DNA from: Oceanospirillaceae bacterium
GTDB taxonomy: Bacteria; Pseudomonadota; Gammaproteobacteria; Pseudomonadales; Litoribrevibacteraceae
Assembly: GCA_015665455.1 (NCBI GenBank)
Contig: JADFAD010000003.1
Location: 62,001-126,000, forward strand
Length of the DNA stretch: 64,000 nucleotides
Direction of reading: 5' to 3'
The notes below the pieces were generated by a model. That model worked only from the letters and a program-made list of their open reading frames with translations, was not told where the DNA came from and did no database searches. Shown one piece after another: positions 1 to 7,958 of the stretch (the stretch's first letter is position 1; each line of letters starts with the position of its first letter). The translations under genes and the position numbers were made by a program.

Positions 1-3000
1 TACGAGATACCGCACGCCTGACTACACTGTTCATACTTTTTCTAAAACTGATCTGGTATCTGGCGTGTCCCCAAGTATAAATATCTTCCATGAGAACCTG
101 ATTTGAACGGCGCACATAGACGTTGGTTGAACCACAGGTGTTGCTGCTTGTGAAACTGCATTCAGCCATTCTTCCTGAGTCGGATGCCCCCATATCAATC
201 AACTTCATGTGTTGGACGTTACTGATAAAAATCCCTGTTTGCAGTGAGTTATTTACATGAATACCTCTGAATGAAATGTATTCAAGAGGGTTGGCGCCCA
301 CGTATTGCTCAGGCCAATCCGGGTTAATCCAATTGCCTGTTACCCTAAATACGGAACCGTTTTTGCCTTCACCGTCCAAAATTACTTTTCCGGGATTCTC
401 GGCAATGACGGTGGTAAAGTGTTGTTCGTCGCCAGAAGGTGGGAGTGAACCGCCTGCAAAATTATTGATGAAGTCTGACTCTTCGCCACGGTACACGCCA
501 TCCCTGATAATCAAAGTACCACCAGGGATAAGGGCATCCAGACCATCGGCCACGGTGTTATAAGGCTCATTTTCTCCTACATAGATGATTTGTGGTACAT
601 CGCCAACTGTGACAATCCAAGTTTCGATGGTTGAAGAACCATCTGGCGCGGTTGCTTTCACGCCAAAATGCATGCTTTCACTGGCCATGTCCGAAGGTAC
701 ATCCCATTGGTAGCTACCTGTAGCCGGATCAACTGTTGCTTCATCAGGCCCGTATTCTTTCGTCCAAACGACATTTAAGGCACTCAGTTGTGTGGGTTGA
801 TAGTGGTAGAAGGTATTCGTATCAATGGATTGATCATTAACGTGTTGGATTTTTACAACAGAAGTGACTTCTGGCGCGGTTGAAACGCTATGCGATGAAG
901 ATAAGGCTGAAATTTGATTGGCATCGCCATAAGCAGCCACTTGATAATGGTAGGTTTGATCTGCTGTCAGGTTGACATCTTCATAGTGGGTTGAAGAGGT
1001 TCTGGCTATCTCAACGTTATCTCGATAGACGATATAGCCAAGTAAATTAGAGGTGTCTGTGGGCGCATCCCATTCAAGACCTATGGACGTTGCCGTAACA
1101 CTCGAAGTTTCCAGTGCAGAAGGCGCTGAAGGAGCAGAGGCGGGTAGCGTTAGGGTAGTTACTGTCAATGTTGGTGTGGGTTCCGATTCATTTCCTTCCG
1201 TAGTATGGGATGTCACTTTGTATTGATAGTTCATGTCCGCTTCAAGACTTGCGTCGGTAAAACTTAGGTTGTTTGTTCGCCCAACTTCTAGGTCGTCGCG
1301 ATAGATAACGTACCCGATGATGTCATCATTAATTGATGACGCTTCCCAATTCAGTTGCGTTGAACCGTGGGTCGTATTGGATGCACTTAGATGAACAGGA
1401 GGGGACAATAATTCCGGTGATACAATGCCCGATTGACTGTTACTGGTTAACCAATCGAAGTCCCAATTTCCACTTTCGGCCTGCAGGGTTATGTGGCTGT
1501 CTTCAGGGGTTGCAGGTAGGTTTTCAAGCGGGTGACTGACCATGAGCTCTTCACCACGATAGATCAAGAGATGTTCATCTTCGATATTTAATGTGATGGT
1601 TTGCCACGTATTTTCGTCAATCAGTAAGCCGTATCCGTTTCCTGAGTAATATTGTGTGTCATAACCTGCACGAACAATCTTAAAGAAACCGGAGCTGCTG
1701 CCTTTCATGATGAGTGAATAGGTGTGTTGGTTCTTTTCCCCGTTGGGTCCCGTGAATAAGTGGAATTGGAGTGTGGCATAACTGGGTGTGCCAGCAGCGG
1801 GCTTGGCCCTGAATCTTACCGTCGCGTTGAAATCTGACACAAGAGGTTGTTTGCTTATGAGTTCATTCTCAACACTTGAGGTTAACGTGAGTATACTGTT
1901 TTGATTAAGGTGAGACTCAGCATGGGTCCACTGGGTCAGGTCATCAAACTCTTCTCTGTAATGGTTGCCCGCCGTGGCGATGGCATCTAAATCCCAATTT
2001 CCGCTGTCTGCTTGTAATGTAAGGTAGTGGCCTGTTGGTTCAGACGGAAAATTATCTAATTCAAGTTCATTCACCAATTCATTATCACGCCAAAGCTTAA
2101 ACTGGCCATTAACAATAGCGACCTCAATGTCGTGCCATGTTTCATCATTTGAAAGTAGCCCATCTTGGTAGCCAGACCAATACACTGTGTCGTAACCGGC
2201 TCTGGATATTTTATAACCTGAGGCTTCATTGCCTTTTATGGTGAGTTCGTAGCTGTGGGCAGTGTTTGACCCATCTTCCGTTGTGAACAGTTTGACTCTT
2301 AACGTTGCATAATTCGGTGTGCCGGTTGAGGGCTTGATACGGAAATACAGCCTTGCAGGTTTTTCAGTGTGCGTAGACTCTGCATCAAACACAGGCAGCT
2401 TAGTCGTTAGGGCATCACCACTGCCTTGAGATAAGGTTAATATGCCTTCTGTAATTTGGTGGTTTCCGCCTTGCCAGTGGTCTAAATGATTAAATGGGTC
2501 GACCCAATCCATCAATGAGAGGTCTTGAGTGGTTACTTCGATTGGCGTTGTTGGTTCATCAATGGGTGTTTCTACGGTTTCATCTGAGGTGTGGACTTGA
2601 AACCAATCAAAATCCCAATTGCCACTCTCTGCTTTAATGGTTATGTTTGATCCTTTAGGCGTATCTGGCAGGGTGTCTATCGATACCGTGTCGATGAGAG
2701 CCCCATCATTAAGCACGGTGATGCTTGAGTGAGTTATTTGAAGTTCTACTTCGTGCCACGTTGAATCATCAGTAAATAATCCACCGCCTTGGCCTGCGTA
2801 GTGAACGGTGTCATAACCGGCTCGAACAATTTTATACCCCTCGCTTCGACCGCCACTCAACACGATTGAATAGCTTTCGTTATTAATGCTGCCCGTTGAG
2901 GAAGTGAAGAAATGTACTTGAAGTGCCGCATAGCCTGGCGTTCCGGATGCGGGTTTGGCTTTGAATTTTAACGTGACAGGTCGGGTAGAGAGAGGGTTGT

Positions 3001-3211
3001 TGGTTGTATTAATTGAGTTGCCGTCTTTGCTGGTAACGGTGAAAATTCCGTTGTTTAATTCGTGGGCTCCTCCTTCCCAGAAATCCAGATTATCATAAGT
3101 TTCTGCCCAAGCTTGAGCGTTCGCGGTTGAACTGAACCCCATGAGTAAACATAAAGTAATTAATAACTGATTCATCTTACATTGATTGTAATATTTTCGT
3201 GGATGGGGCAT
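1..3211 (-). CDS. Large secreted multidomain beta-rich protein (partial, C-terminus off window)
   Basis: An open minus-strand frame of about 1070 codons runs off the left edge. I place the start at 3211 because the leader reads GAGGAAG five bases before that ATG; a second in-frame ATG at 3175 lacks this. The N-terminus has basic residues then a hydrophobic stretch ending ANAQA, a signal peptide. Three related repeats of about 160 residues follow (roughly 36-205, 240-405 and 415-585), each with an AGYDT core and closing on a GNWDFDW or GNWDLD motif; they look like concanavalin-type beta-sandwiches. Then come two fibronectin type III domains (about 600-690 and 690-780), a cadherin-like segment (about 783-870), and the start of a right-handed beta-helix with the phrase PGGTLIIRDGVYRG. 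This resembles secreted polysaccharide-binding or polysaccharide-degrading proteins. No catalytic residues can be assigned because the C-terminus is missing. Confidence 0.85.
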   Translation of the reverse strand, partial: MPHPRKYYNQCKMNQLLITLCLLMGFSSTANAQAWAETYDNLDFWEGGAHELNNGIFTVTSKDGNSINTTNNPLSTRPVTLKFKAKPASGTPGYAALQVHFFTSSTGSINNESYSIVLSGGRSEGYKIVRAGYDTVHYAGQGGGLFTDDSTWHEVELQITHSSITVLNDGALIDTVSIDTLPDTPKGSNITIKAESGNWDFDWFQVHTSDETVETPIDEPTTPIEVTTQDLSLMDWVDPFNHLDHWQGGNHQITEGILTLSQGSGDALTTKLPVFDAESTHTEKPARLYFRIKPSTGTPNYATLRVKLFTTEDGSNTAHSYELTIKGNEASGYKISRAGYDTVYWSGYQDGLLSNDETWHDIEVAIVNGQFKLWRDNELVNELELDNFPSEPTGHYLTLQADSGNWDLDAIATAGNHYREEFDDLTQWTHAESHLNQNSILTLTSSVENELISKQPLVSDFNATVRFRAKPAAGTPSYATLQFHLFTGPNGEKNQHTYSLIMKGSSSGFFKIVRAGYDTQYYSGNGYGLLIDENTWQTITLNIEDEHLLIYRGEELMVSHPLENLPATPEDSHITLQAESGNWDFDWLTSNSQSGIVSPELLSPPVHLSASNTTHGSTQLNWEASSINDDIIGYVIYRDDLEVGRTNNLSFTDASLEADMNYQYKVTSHTTEGNESEPTPTLTVTTLTLPASAPSAPSALETSSVTATSIGLEWDAPTDTSNLLGYIVYRDNVEIARTSSTHYEDVNLTADQTYHYQVAAYGDANQISALSSSHSVSTAPEVTSVVKIQHVNDQSIDTNTFYHYQPTQLSALNVVWTKEYGPDEATVDPATGSYQWDVPSDMASESMHFGVKATAPDGSSTIETWIVTVGDVPQIIYVGENEPYNTVADGLDALIPGGTLIIRDGVYRGEESDFINNFAGGSLPPSGDEQHFTTVIAENPGKVILDGEGKNGSVFRVTGNWINPDWPEQYVGANPLEYISFRGIHVNNSLQTGIFISNVQHMKLIDMGASDSGRMAECSFTSSNTCGSTNVYVRRSNQVLMEDIYTWGHARYQISFRKSMNSVVRRAVSR

Positions 3212-3433
3212 GTGAACTTCCTCGTTGTTCATTGATGTTGTAACCCTAGACAAGATTTTCTGCGCTGATTGTGCACCATATCTCATTTATAAGACGATTC
3301 AAGTATTGTTTTTAATGTTTTGATTTTATTACAGAATGTACTATTGTGATGAGGTTCGTGTTTCTTGATTGATATGTCAATTTAATACAGTTCTTAAGTA
3401 TTAGTTCGTACACTTGGTTAGGTGGTACTCGCT

Positions 3434-3500
3434 TGCCAATGTATCAGTTTCCACACCAGGAAAATTGGTTTGGAGTGTTTGATACAACTAAGATTGGCAT
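3434..3500. repeat. Nested imperfect inverted repeat
   Basis: The outer arms are TGCCAAT (3434-3440) and ATTGGCA (3494-3500). Just inside are GTATCA (3441-3446) and TGATAC (3480-3485). The centre has CCACACCA opposite TGGTTTGG with one mismatch. The parts are visible in the sequence; their function is unknown. It could be an operator cluster, a folded RNA or a remnant of a mobile element end. It was compared with integron attC sites and does not have their paired core sites. Confidence 0.45.
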
Positions 3501-3611
3501 TTAGATGTGATCTTTTTTCATTTGATGGTTTATTGGCACATCTATCAGTATTTCTTTAGCAATGTTTCTTAGTTGTAAGGAAAAGAACAAATAAGTTATA
3601 TCAAGCATCAT

Positions 3612-3634
3612 GCCTTTGACATTTAATCAAAGGC
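3612..3634 (-). terminator. Possible 3' hairpin of the kinase-like gene
   Basis: The arms GCCTTTGA and TCAAAGGC form a perfect 8-base stem with a 7-base loop, about 50 bases after the stop codon of the minus-strand gene 3682-4887. A wider pair, CATGCCT (3609-3615) and AGGCATG (3657-3663), overlaps it, so two foldings compete. There is no T-run on the minus strand after the stem, so it is a weak terminator candidate. Confidence 0.3.
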
Positions 3635-3681
3635 TAATGCTGATCTTTGGAGGTTTAGGCATGTTTTAATAAGAGCCTAAG

Positions 3682-4887
3682 TTAAGCGCTCTCTGGAGGA
3701 ACTTCGGTTATTAATGTTTCAGATTTGATTTCTGAAAAGGGGATGTGAAGTATGAATGTCGTTCCTTCACCTTGTTTACTGACGCAGTTTATTTTTCCAT
3801 TCAGGGCTTCAACCGTATTTTGTATGATGGCCATTCCCAACTTTTGCTGAGATCCACTCGATGTGGATTTGTAAAATGGGTTGAAAATCTGACTTACTTG
3901 CGTCTCCGACATGCCCCAGCCGTCATCTGAATATCGAAAAAGCAGAGAGTCGTTTGTTTCCTTGATAATGCTCAGTTCAATAGTTCCTTCTTCTGATCCT
4001 GAAAATCCATGATAAACAGAGTTGGATACCAAATTAGTCACTATGTTAATAATGGCGCTTGGCCTGATTTGAATGATCAAATCTTCTGGACAATCAAAAG
4101 TTACGTTAAATCTAGACATCTCAAATTTTAGTTCCAATGAGCAGAATAGGTCTTGAATGTAATCATACAAATTTATTGAGTATTTTTGACGGGGCTCTTG
4201 TGAATCCCCGATGTGTTTAAACCGCTCAATAATATCAACGCATCGATGCAAGTTATCTAAAGCGTTATTGCAGTCCGTTGTTAGTTGCTTATTTATGATT
4301 GCGCCTTTTAGTTCGTCTACGCCGACTTTAAGCCCTCTTTGTATTTGGAGGGATTGATCGAGGGCGTATTTTAGGGGGGAATTCAATTCATTCGCTAAAT
4401 TCGTTACGAAACTGTTAAGAGAGGCCAAGCGCTCAGACTCAAGAACTTGGTTCTGTGCCAAACGTAATTTCTCTAAGGACTCTTGAAGGGCTTGGTTTTT
4501 TCGCTCTAATCGAGAAGGGCTTGGTAAGCGAACGAAAAAGGGAATCACAAGCCAAATGGCTGTACCGGCAAATATAGAAACGACTGCTGTCACTGCTTTT
4601 ACTACGGCTGAAATGCCGTAGATGGGTTCCCAAATAACTATTGCGGTTATTAAATGGCCCGTTCCACAGGAACCAAAAACAAAAATACCAATTAAGCGGA
4701 AAAACCAAGGGTAAGCAATGTCTTTCCTTTGTTTAATAAATACAATAATAGCGATCATAATAGAGTAGTAACCTATAGCTGTTACTACATCAGAAATGAC
4801 AGAGGTCCAGAGAATATCTGGTTGCCATAAATAGCACATACCATGCGGCATGAACTGTTCGTAATCGAAGAAGGATGTATCGTTCAT
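3682..4887 (-). CDS. Ethylene-receptor-like membrane histidine kinase homologue lacking the phospho-acceptor His
   Basis: The 401-residue protein begins with about 115 residues of membrane segments resembling the ethylene-binding domain of ETR1 and cyanobacterial relatives. It keeps Asp33 in a VISD context, Tyr40, and the Cys74-x3-His78 pair (motif SCGTGHL), at the spacing of the copper-binding Cys65/His69 of ETR1. A coiled linker (about 125-155) leads to a HisKA-like segment. The H-box reads LANELNSPL, so Asn166 stands where the phosphorylated His should be; the codon is AAT. The ATPase domain keeps its N-box (NLVSNS), DDGWGMS, an F-box (IFNPFYKS) and a G2-like LGMAII. It is seen to be a pseudokinase or a kinase phosphorylated elsewhere. 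No response regulator adjoins it. Ethylene or copper binding is inferred from motif spacing only. Confidence 0.8.
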   Translation of the reverse strand: MNDTSFFDYEQFMPHGMCYLWQPDILWTSVISDVVTAIGYYSIMIAIIVFIKQRKDIAYPWFFRLIGIFVFGSCGTGHLITAIVIWEPIYGISAVVKAVTAVVSIFAGTAIWLVIPFFVRLPSPSRLERKNQALQESLEKLRLAQNQVLESERLASLNSFVTNLANELNSPLKYALDQSLQIQRGLKVGVDELKGAIINKQLTTDCNNALDNLHRCVDIIERFKHIGDSQEPRQKYSINLYDYIQDLFCSLELKFEMSRFNVTFDCPEDLIIQIRPSAIINIVTNLVSNSVYHGFSGSEEGTIELSIIKETNDSLLFRYSDDGWGMSETQVSQIFNPFYKSTSSGSQQKLGMAIIQNTVEALNGKINCVSKQGEGTTFILHIPFSEIKSETLITEVPPESA

Positions 4888-5024
4888 ATCGACACCATTA
4901 TCTTGAAATACACGAAAGCGTGAACCAGAGTCAGAAGCGAATAATCAATATCAAGTAGATTGTATTCTTTGTTTCAGTATAGATAGATAATTAAGAAGAG
5001 TAAGTTCTTTAAAATTAAAGGTGC

Positions 5025-5315
5025 ATGCTAAAAATGAAGGTATCGGAACTTAAAAATTTAGCCGAAAAATCAGAGGGTCAGTTGTCAGAAATTGGTATTC
5101 ACACTGCTGAGGATCTTCGGGAGTTGGGCTCTGTTGAAGCCTATGTTCGATTGAAAGGGCATTATAAAAAGGCGATCAGTTTAAATTTCCTATATGCAAT
5201 GGAAGCTGCGCTACGTAACGTTCATTGGCGAGAAATAACCAAACAAGACAAGTTAACGTTACAAACTGAGGTTGAAGCAATGGTGGAGTTGTACCAACAG
5301 TTTTCAAAAATCTAG
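5025..5315 (+). CDS. TfoX C-terminal-domain protein
   Basis: This 96-residue protein consists only of the helix-hairpin-helix-like C-terminal domain of the TfoX/Sxy family. The phrases LSEIGIHTAEDLRELGSVEAY and YAMEAALRNVHW are typical of the family. Stand-alone copies of this domain are common in marine gammaproteobacteria; full-length TfoX (about 200 residues) promotes competence and CRP-dependent transcription, but a role here is unknown. The start is uncertain: an AAAGG at 5017-5021 sits only 3 bases before ATG 5025 and 12 before ATG 5034. The gene converges on the DUF4124 gene with a 9-base gap. Confidence 0.8.
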   Translation: MLKMKVSELKNLAEKSEGQLSEIGIHTAEDLRELGSVEAYVRLKGHYKKAISLNFLYAMEAALRNVHWREITKQDKLTLQTEVEAMVELYQQFSKI

Positions 5316-5324
5316 ATTATGCTT

Positions 5325-5657
5325 TTAATATTTTTTTGTTGAACTTGGTGCTGAACGTCTAGGGTATATTTTTTGTTTTTTCGTTTGTGTAGCGGGCTTG
5401 TTGGTTGGTTTTTGCTGAGAAGAGCTTATAGCTTCATGTATCTCTTTATCTCCTTTTAAGTTCTGAATTGGTCTGGTTTCCTTTCCTGAGGCTACTTTAA
5501 TCTCTATCTTTTTAGCGTTAACACCTAATGGCGGCCGATCTCCAAAACTGACCTTCCCCGTGTCATCGACCCACTTGAAGACTTCTGAGTAAACAAATGG
5601 TGTATTAATGATAGAAAGTGCCGAAATTAGAATCAAAACGGGTTTCAGGGTAGACAT
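5325..5657 (-). CDS. Secreted DUF4124-domain protein
   Basis: The 110-residue product has an N-terminal signal peptide (hydrophobic run ending near VYSE) and then the DUF4124 signature EVFKWVDDTGKVSFGDRPP. The rest is a basic, Ser/Thr/Lys-rich tail with low complexity (about residues 60-110). DUF4124 proteins are small periplasmic or envelope proteins of proteobacteria with no agreed function. A second protein of related style lies at 19715-20194. Confidence 0.8.
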   Translation of the reverse strand: MSTLKPVLILISALSIINTPFVYSEVFKWVDDTGKVSFGDRPPLGVNAKKIEIKVASGKETRPIQNLKGDKEIHEAISSSQQKPTNKPATQTKKQKIYPRRSAPSSTKKY

Positions 5658-5713
5658 TGGAAGCGTCCATATTAACTGGTATAGGTATCAATATAGACGC
5701 TATTTCTATGGGA

Positions 5714-6709
5714 TTATTTGAGTAATGATATTTTTCCCGACATATGGAGTTTAGACTGGTCTTCACTCTTTACCTCAAAGAATGAATCTTTAGCGCCTTC
5801 TTGATAATTCATCTTTAATTTACAGGGTAAAAAGACAGGTTGTTTAAAATCAACCTTTACTCTCAATGCGCTGGATTTAAGTAATGGCTGTAAGCTTGAA
5901 ATGGCCTTTGCTTTTGTCCACATGCCATGGGCAATTGCTTGTTTAAAGCCAAACAGTTTCGCTGTTAAACTGTGTATGTGAATGGGATTTGAATCGCCAG
6001 AAATTAAAGCATAGTTACGGCCAAGGTTTTCTTGTAAGGTCCAGTCTTGCTGATAAGGGTATTTAGATCCAGCGAGTGGACTTGATTTCTTTTTGTTTTC
6101 ATTTGTCGATTTATGTCGATACAGAAATGTGCTGACACTGTCCCATACCAATGTATTTTTGATTGTAACTTCCGTTGTAATATCGAATTCCAAGCCTTTA
6201 TTGGCGCTTCTTCTGCCTGAAATAAATACTTTAATGTCTAACGTTTCATCTAGAGTTACCGCTCTGTGGGCGGTTAATTCATTACGAACATGAACTAATC
6301 CAATAACGGGTAATGGAAAGGCCTTATTAACCATAAGCTCCATATGAAGGCTAAAGGCAGGGACATGAGGGTAGGATAAAGGAATGGTTTTTCCATCAAA
6401 CTTGAAGCCGCATATGTCGGCATAATCACTTACATTCTTTTTACAGAGTTTAATACCTTTTACATTAACTTCTATCTCAGGAATTTCTTTGTTTTTAGGC
6501 TTATTGCTCCCTTGCGCTATGATCGCTCTACTGTAGAGGTTGAGCGTTGCAGGCATCTTATCGAGATTTAATTTAAGGGAATTGGTCATCATTGAGTCGA
6601 GATCCTGAATTAACGTGTTTACAGATGAATATGTATATATTGATAATGGTTCAGAATAGACGTAATGAAACTGAGTGTGATTGGCAACGGGGCGTGATTT
6701 CCCCGTCAT
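5714..6709 (-). CDS. MaoC-like acyl dehydratase / (R)-specific enoyl-CoA hydratase
   Basis: A protein of about 331 residues with the MaoC hot-dog hydratase motif near its C-terminus: the phrase NYALISGDSNPIHIH contains the catalytic Asp and His, followed by IAHGMWTKA. The N-terminal half is a second, degenerate hot-dog repeat, as in double-hot-dog hydratases. The expected reaction is hydration of trans-2-enoyl-CoA to (R)-3-hydroxyacyl-CoA. An earlier TTG at 6718 is also possible, but ATG 6709 is preferred; neither has a strong ribosome site. It is divergent from the AraC regulator at 6821 and two genes from a large FabG and a thiolase, which suggests a fatty-acid or hydroxyalkanoate module. 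Confidence 0.85.
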   Translation of the reverse strand: MTGKSRPVANHTQFHYVYSEPLSIYTYSSVNTLIQDLDSMMTNSLKLNLDKMPATLNLYSRAIIAQGSNKPKNKEIPEIEVNVKGIKLCKKNVSDYADICGFKFDGKTIPLSYPHVPAFSLHMELMVNKAFPLPVIGLVHVRNELTAHRAVTLDETLDIKVFISGRRSANKGLEFDITTEVTIKNTLVWDSVSTFLYRHKSTNENKKKSSPLAGSKYPYQQDWTLQENLGRNYALISGDSNPIHIHSLTAKLFGFKQAIAHGMWTKAKAISSLQPLLKSSALRVKVDFKQPVFLPCKLKMNYQEGAKDSFFEVKSEDQSKLHMSGKISLLK

Positions 6710-6820
6710 CTTAGCCAATAGGACTTGAAGTAATAACCAACTATGGCAAAATCCACCTTCTTTGTTTATGAATTCATCTTGCTTTCAATGAGTTAGCTTA
6801 AGGGATAGGTACATCAATTT

Positions 6821-7837
6821 ATGTCTGAATTGAAAGATGCTGGCATTCTAATGCGCATGATGAATGGTGCGATGCAAAGCATGGATGTTGATGTCCTTAG
6901 TATCTATCGAAAGTGTGGTGTTACAGATGCACACCTAGAGGATTCACAGCTGAGAACGCCTCATGATGCCAATGTAATATTTTGGAATGCGGCTGAAGAA
7001 GTCACATCGGATGTGAATGTTGGTCTTCATTTTGGTGAAAATATGCCCGTCTTTAAAGGCCAAGTGCTTGAGTACTTATTCCTAAGTAGCCCTAGTTTTG
7101 GAGAAGGCCTAAAGCGCGCATTAAATTATCAACGACTGTTGAGCGATGCAGCCATTGCCCATCTTGAGGTTAGAGGTGATGAAGCATGCCTCGTTGCAGA
7201 TACAAGAGAAGACGCCGTTCGTAATTTGAGGCACTTTAATGAGTGTGTCTCAGTCGGATTAATCCAGTTTTTCAAATACGTGACCGAAGATGACTTTCAA
7301 GCAACAAAAGTGACCTTTCGTTTTCCTGAACCATGTGATACATCCGAACATAAGCGAATCTTTGGCTGTCCAGTCCTTTTTAACGAACAAGATAACAGCA
7401 TCTATTTTGATGCCAAACTCTTGGATCGTTCGTCTCTTCATGCCGAGTCAGAGCTGTTAGAGTTGCACGAACAATTGGCCAATAAACACGTTGCCAAGCT
7501 TGAACGGCAAGATGTCGTTGTTCAGGTAAATAAAATTATTGCTGAGCTTTTAGAAACCGGTACAGTAAACCTTGAAGTGGTTGCAGAGAGAATGGATATT
7601 AAACCTCGCAGTCTAAGGTCTAAATTGACCGATGCAAATACCAATTTTAATCAACTGTACTCGGACTATCGTTGTCATTTGGCTAAGCGTCTATTGGTTT
7701 GTACTGAAGAGTCCATTGATGAAATCGTCTATCTAACAGGCTTTTCAGAACCGAGCACATTTTATAGAGCCTTCAAACGATGGACAGATACAACGCCTGT
7801 TGAATACAGGAAATTTAAGAAGGGCAGTAGAGATTAA
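6821..7837 (+). CDS. AraC-family transcriptional regulator (OruR-like)
   Basis: The 338-residue protein has the N-terminal arabinose-binding-like domain found in OruR/ArgR-type AraC members (about residues 15-200) and two helix-turn-helix motifs in the last 90 residues. The second includes IDEIVYLTGFSEPSTFYRAF and the end reads TPVEYRKF, both diagnostic. It is transcribed away from the MaoC hydratase gene from a shared 111-base region and converges on fabG. The arrangement suggests that it controls the surrounding acyl-CoA genes, which is an inference. Confidence 0.88.
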   Translation: MSELKDAGILMRMMNGAMQSMDVDVLSIYRKCGVTDAHLEDSQLRTPHDANVIFWNAAEEVTSDVNVGLHFGENMPVFKGQVLEYLFLSSPSFGEGLKRALNYQRLLSDAAIAHLEVRGDEACLVADTREDAVRNLRHFNECVSVGLIQFFKYVTEDDFQATKVTFRFPEPCDTSEHKRIFGCPVLFNEQDNSIYFDAKLLDRSSLHAESELLELHEQLANKHVAKLERQDVVVQVNKIIAELLETGTVNLEVVAERMDIKPRSLRSKLTDANTNFNQLYSDYRCHLAKRLLVCTEESIDEIVYLTGFSEPSTFYRAFKRWTDTTPVEYRKFKKGSRD

Positions 7838-7924
7838 TCTTTGTATTTACGGGTGTTTAAGATTGATAGGTCTTTAAGTTTGATTAGTATTTAAAATTGG
7901 TTGGATATTGTTAAACATATGAGA

Positions 7925-7940
7925 TGTCTTGAAAAAGACA
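7925..7940. terminator. Small hairpin between convergent araC-type and fabG genes
   Basis: TGTCTT and AAGACA form a 6-base stem closed by a GAAA tetraloop, in the 121-base gap between the convergent genes ending at 7837 and 7959. Neither side has a proper T-run, so termination is only possible, not clear. Confidence 0.3.
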
Positions 7941-7958
7941 CCCCATATAAATCAGCCG

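Larger units (their letters stand above)
3212..3681. other. Non-coding region with imperfect palindromes
   Basis: This 470-base gap lies upstream of the secreted-protein gene and downstream of the kinase-like gene, both on the minus strand. I see no gene in it. It is AT-rich and holds a 67-base nested imperfect palindrome (3434-3500) and an 8-base perfect hairpin (3612-3634), listed separately. It should contain the promoter of the secreted-protein gene, but no convincing -35/-10 pair could be picked out. Confidence 0.6.

Noticed and set aside
3414-3500. Integron attC-like site around the nested palindrome
   Set aside because: A GTTAGGT core-like string is present near 3416, but it has the wrong orientation and there is no matching RYYYAAC partner, and no integrase or cassette array is seen.
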